A DNA stretch of 34,215 nucleotides. It comes from JANWHF01 sp036276235. Its GTDB lineage: Bacteria > Planctomycetota > Phycisphaerae > Tepidisphaerales > Tepidisphaeraceae. Below the pieces are notes generated by a model that did no database searches, had not been told where the DNA came from, and was given only the letters and a program-made list of their open reading frames with translations. Positions 31,547-34,215 of the stretch are shown here, in pieces. How positions within the stretch are numbered: position 1 is the first letter of the stretch; each line of letters begins with the position of its first letter. The DNA is taken from assembly GCA_036276235.1 (NCBI GenBank), contig DATBDZ010000154.1:1-34215 (forward strand), in the 5' to 3' direction. The position numbers were made by a program, and so were the translations under genes.

Positions 31547-32479
31547 TCAAACCAGATTCCCCGTCCGCTCGATCGCGGCCATGGCGGGCTTGAGGTACTC
31601 GTGCCCGAACAGCCTCAGGTGATTCAACAGGCTGTATAGCTGATACACCGGCTTGCGGATGGTGTGATATTCCGGGGGGAGCTTTCGCTCCTTTTGATAT
31701 GCCTTCATGAACGTCGGCGTCACGGTGTGAAACAATTCCATGTAGGCGATTTCCGCCTCGGCGTGGGCGTATTTGCAATTGGGATCGAGCAGGGCGGCGA
31801 TGCGCCAGTTTCCCCCCGCATCCTGCTTCGCCATGATGTTGGTGGACCAGATGTCCCAATGCACCAGCCGCGGGCAATCGGCGCCGGCCAGGAGGCGATC
31901 GAGCCGATCGTGAACCTTCGCCACCTGCTTGCGGCACTTCACCGGGAGCACATTGGATTTATCGATCTCCTTCCAGATCGGATCGAATATCTCGCGGTAA
32001 CAGGTCGGCCAGTTGTCAAACTGTTTTGTATCGCCATTGCTGGCGCGCATATAGCACGGCGAGGTTTTCGTGTGCATCCGCGCGACGATCCCCGCCAGCT
32101 CAATCTGCAGCGCATCGAACTGCTCGGCCGTGCAGCAGCTTTTGGCCGCCGCAAAGTCTACCCCCTCGATAAACTCCATCAGGATGTAGCTGAACGGATC
32201 ATCGAGCGTGCCGAGCTTGTAGATGTAGACATCGGGCACCGGCACGCCCGCCTCGCGGAGCAGCGCGAGCTGCCACGCTTCATCGGAATACGATTTATCC
32301 ACGCGATGCGGCGTGATTTTCAGGACAGCGGATTTGCCACTGTGCGTCGAAAGTTTGAGCGTGGTATTGATCGACCCGCCCGCCAGCGGCGTCACCTCGG
32401 CCAGATCAGTGTCTCCCGCCCACTGGCCCATGATCTGGGCCAGCACCTGCCATGAGATGTCGATCTCGTGAGGTGTCAT
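31547..32479 (-). CDS. Fructosamine-kinase-like (ketosamine 3-kinase / APH-fold) protein
   Basis: This 310-residue cytoplasmic kinase-fold protein is likely to phosphorylate a small molecule. Its N-lobe has a loop AGGSINTTLKL (33-43) and Lys54 in SAVLKITP. The hinge is YILMEFIEGVDF. The catalytic loop is HWDIWSTN (207-214, Asp209, Asn214) and the metal-binding site LLDPNCKYAHAEAEIAYMELF (Asp232). The last block closely follows the fructosamine-kinase pattern (DP-x-x-Y-x-x-x-E-x-[DE]-x-A-x-x-x-LF). In fructosamine kinases the catalytic loop is usually HGDLW, so the Gly-to-Trp change at 208 is unusual. The role could be deglycation of damaged proteins or metabolites, or phosphorylation of an unrelated hydroxyl compound. 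No Shine-Dalgarno site precedes ATG 32479. A 23-bp tandem array sits just beyond its stop. Confidence 0.85.
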   Translation of the reverse strand: MTPHEIDISWQVLAQIMGQWAGDTDLAEVTPLAGGSINTTLKLSTHSGKSAVLKITPHRVDKSYSDEAWQLALLREAGVPVPDVYIYKLGTLDDPFSYILMEFIEGVDFAAAKSCCTAEQFDALQIELAGIVARMHTKTSPCYMRASNGDTKQFDNWPTCYREIFDPIWKEIDKSNVLPVKCRKQVAKVHDRLDRLLAGADCPRLVHWDIWSTNIMAKQDAGGNWRIAALLDPNCKYAHAEAEIAYMELFHTVTPTFMKAYQKERKLPPEYHTIRKPVYQLYSLLNHLRLFGHEYLKPAMAAIERTGNLV

Positions 32480-32538
32480 GGTGGCCGAGGGGTATCATCG
32501 CTTGTTGCGTAGGTTTGGACAACTGGTCGAATCGGTTC

Positions 32539-32611
32539 CAAGTTTCGAGTTTCAGGTTTCAGGTGGTCAGCTCAGTATTCAACCTGAAACTTGAAACCCG
32601 AAACCTGAAAC
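32539..32611. repeat. Inverted repeat of GTTTCAGGT/AAACCTGAA units
   Basis: 32541-32564 carries repeated TTTCAGG/TTTCGAG heptamers and 32582-32611 the complementary CCTGAAAC/CTTGAAAC units, forming an imperfect hairpin with a short GTCAGCTCAGTATTC spacer. It lies in the 136-nt gap before the hydantoinase gene's 3' end and could act as its terminator. Confidence 0.7.
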
Positions 32612-32615
32612 CCAT

Positions 32616-34163
32616 TTACCATCCTCCCCCGCCGGGCGTTCGGATGTGCAGCACATCGCCTTGGGATAATTTGAATTGCACCTTGCCGGTCGGCCAGGAG
32701 ATGTCGTGCTGATTCGTGGTTTTGTGAATCGAGTCTTCGCGCGATTGGCCGGCGGGTGCGCCGTTCAATCCGTAGGGACGGCCGCTTCTTCGGTCGGCGA
32801 GCAGGGTTCCTTCGCAATCTTCAAGCACTTGAAGCGCGCGGTGGATGCCGTCGCCGCCGGTGAATTTGCCTTTGCCGCCGGTGTCTTTGGCGCGCTCGAA
32901 GGCGATCACGCGCAGCGGATATTGCAGTTCGATCGCCTCGGCGGGGGTGTTGAGGGTGTTGGTCATGTGGCATTGGACACAGGAGGCGCCGTCGAATCCG
33001 GGGCCGGCGCCGCTGCCGCCGCCGATGGTTTCGTAGTAGGTCCAGGCATTGCCGCCGAGGGCGACGCTGCTCATCGTTCCGCAACTGGCGGCGGGAATCT
33101 TGTCTGGCAACGCCTGCGCGAGCGCGCCGAAGACGACATCGACAATGCGCTGGCTCGTCTCGGTATTTCCGGCGACGACCGCCGCCGGGTAAAGCGCATG
33201 AACGACGCTGCCGGGGCGGGTGATGACTTCGATATCGCGAAAACATCCGCCATTGAGCGGCACGCCGGGATCGAGCAGGCAGGCGAAGCAGTAATAGACC
33301 GCCGACCGAGCGACGGCATCCGGGCAATTCACGCAGCCGCCCGCTTGGTCGGCGCTTTGCGTCAGATCGACGATCGCGCGATGGCCATGAATGCGCACGA
33401 CCGCGCGAATGGGGATGGGCCCATTTCCCGCGCCATCATCATCCAGCGCATCCTCGAAGCGATACTCGCCGGCGGGAATCGCCGCGATCGCGCGGGCCAT
33501 GAATGACTGCGCATAATCCAGCAGCGCGCGGCCATAGTGCGAAACCGTTTCGATGCCGTGCCGCTCGATCATCCGCCGCAGCGCCGTCGCGCCAACATGA
33601 TTGGCGGCGAGCTGCGCATCCAGATCACCCAGCCGTTCATCGGGCGTGCGGACGGCGTCGAGAATCCGCTTCAACAATACCTCATTGCGAGCCCCACCCT
33701 TGTAAAGCAGCGCCGGCTCGATCCGGATTCCCTCCTCATCGATATGACGGCTGAGCGTCATCGAGCCGGGACTGGTGCCGCCCACATCCGAATGATGCGC
33801 GCGATTGGCGGCAAAGCCGACGCGTGCGCCATCGTGAAAAATCGGCGTGACGATCGTGATATCCGGCAAATGCGTGCCGCCGGCGAACGGATCGTTGACG
33901 ATCGCCACATCCCCCTCATGCAACGGCGACAGCCGCTCGAGCACCGCCGCAACCGATGCCGGCATCGACCCCAGATGCACCGGAATATGCGCCGCCTGCG
34001 CCAGAAGCTGACCATCGGCATCAAAGAGTGCGCAAGAAAAATCGCGGCGTTCCTTGATGTTCGCCGAGAATGAAACGCGAGCCAGCGTATGCCCCATCTC
34101 CTCGGCGGCGGCCTCGAAGAGGTTTCGCATGAGCTCGAGTTCAATGGGGTCGATGGGGGTCAT
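32616..34163 (-). CDS. hyuB: Hydantoinase B / oxoprolinase-type subunit
   Basis: The 515-residue protein is the HyuB-type (N-methylhydantoinase B / 5-oxoprolinase C-terminal) subunit, normally working with an ATP-binding HyuA to open a hydantoin or oxoproline ring. The recognisable blocks are the start DPIELELMRNLFEAAAEEMG, then ARVSFSANIKERRDFSCALFD, VNDPFAGGTHLPDITIVTP, ANRAHHSDVGGTSPGSM (metal-ligand-like His pair), the central GAGNGPIPI and GNTETSQR, and the terminal TPGGGGW common in the family. The start at 34163 was chosen because AGGA lies 9-12 nt upstream and the MTPIDPIELE start fits the family; the longer frame reads into a repeat. HyuA, if present, would be upstream beyond the window edge on this strand, so function is assigned to the family only. 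Confidence 0.92.
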   Translation of the reverse strand: MTPIDPIELELMRNLFEAAAEEMGHTLARVSFSANIKERRDFSCALFDADGQLLAQAAHIPVHLGSMPASVAAVLERLSPLHEGDVAIVNDPFAGGTHLPDITIVTPIFHDGARVGFAANRAHHSDVGGTSPGSMTLSRHIDEEGIRIEPALLYKGGARNEVLLKRILDAVRTPDERLGDLDAQLAANHVGATALRRMIERHGIETVSHYGRALLDYAQSFMARAIAAIPAGEYRFEDALDDDGAGNGPIPIRAVVRIHGHRAIVDLTQSADQAGGCVNCPDAVARSAVYYCFACLLDPGVPLNGGCFRDIEVITRPGSVVHALYPAAVVAGNTETSQRIVDVVFGALAQALPDKIPAASCGTMSSVALGGNAWTYYETIGGGSGAGPGFDGASCVQCHMTNTLNTPAEAIELQYPLRVIAFERAKDTGGKGKFTGGDGIHRALQVLEDCEGTLLADRRSGRPYGLNGAPAGQSREDSIHKTTNQHDISWPTGKVQFKLSQGDVLHIRTPGGGGW

Positions 34164-34179
34164 GATGGGAAGTCCTGTT

Positions 34180-34203
34180 GTAGGGACGAACCTCGTGTTC
34201 GCC
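34180..34203. repeat. GTAG-footed imperfect palindrome, family N
   Basis: TGTAGGGACGAAC-ctc-GTGTTCGCCC forms an imperfect hairpin just upstream of the hydantoinase start. It begins with the same TGTAGGG foot as family C. A partner, if any, lies beyond the window. Confidence 0.6.
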
Positions 34204-34215
34204 CGCACCTCTTGC

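Noticed and set aside
32295..32303. DnaA-box-like TTATCCACG
   Set aside because: It is a single 8-of-9 match inside the fructosamine-kinase-like coding sequence, with no cluster or AT-rich unwinding region.

Overview
The window looks like chromosomal DNA of a planctomycete, probably from the Phycisphaerae side. The evidence is a giant secreted protein with the planctomycete LEPR-type N-terminus, a PVC-type CxxCH cytochrome with HEAT repeats, a short-leader (type IV pilin-like) protein with an H-X9-DG motif, and GC-rich coding sequence. I see no rRNA, tRNA, transposase, phage gene or CRISPR array. Organism placement is inference from these families, not from a marker gene.

Layout. 1-1740: murQ (cell-wall recycling), a repeat-filled gap, and a small lipoprotein on the minus strand. 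2057-5223 (+): a soluble Ser/Thr kinase with a clear terminator, a 102-residue unknown, a RIO/LPS-kinase-like protein, and a DUF1259-like lipoprotein lacking the family's histidines. 5439-6101 (-): purN. 6593-12790 (-): a 2065-residue mosaic secreted protein (HAF repeats, SdrD/Cna-B-like domains, a papain-like block, PKD-like domains, and a seven-repeat FG-GAP/VCBS propeller). 12896-15838: a small ORF, an alpha/beta hydrolase lipoprotein, a DUF1326 protein and a NagD-like HAD phosphatase. 15928-18429 (+): a three-gene cassette with a prepilin-like protein. 18457-21637 (-): a Uma2-family protein and gyrB. 21888-22958 (+): rlmN. 23070-25919 (-): an acyl-CoA carboxylase carboxyltransferase (TTG start) and a metallo-beta-lactamase-fold hydrolase. 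26167-30798 (-): a PVC-type cytochrome/HEAT protein preceded by a GDSL-like hydrolase. 30900-34163 (-): a GxxExxY protein, a fructosamine-kinase-like protein, and a hydantoinase-B-type subunit near the window edge.

The strongest non-coding signal is that most intergenic gaps carry palindromic repeats of several families, usually as head-to-head pairs. Many of the individual hairpins have GTAG or GTGG at their 5' foot, which resembles the REP/BIME organisation mobilised by RAYT transposases. Two families show paired compensatory changes inside hairpin stems. These repeats falsely extend several ORFs, so I moved starts inward using Shine-Dalgarno sites, lipoboxes or family lengths (gyrB, the carboxyltransferase, the PVC cytochrome, GDSL, GxxExxY, DUF1326, HAD and DUF1259).

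Other signals worth checking are a parS-like 16-mer at 12833-12848, a group of genes with a -10-like hexamer only 6-12 nt before the start codon and no Shine-Dalgarno site (possible leaderless transcripts), and an 8-bp-arm palindrome overlapping the putative rlmN -10 element.
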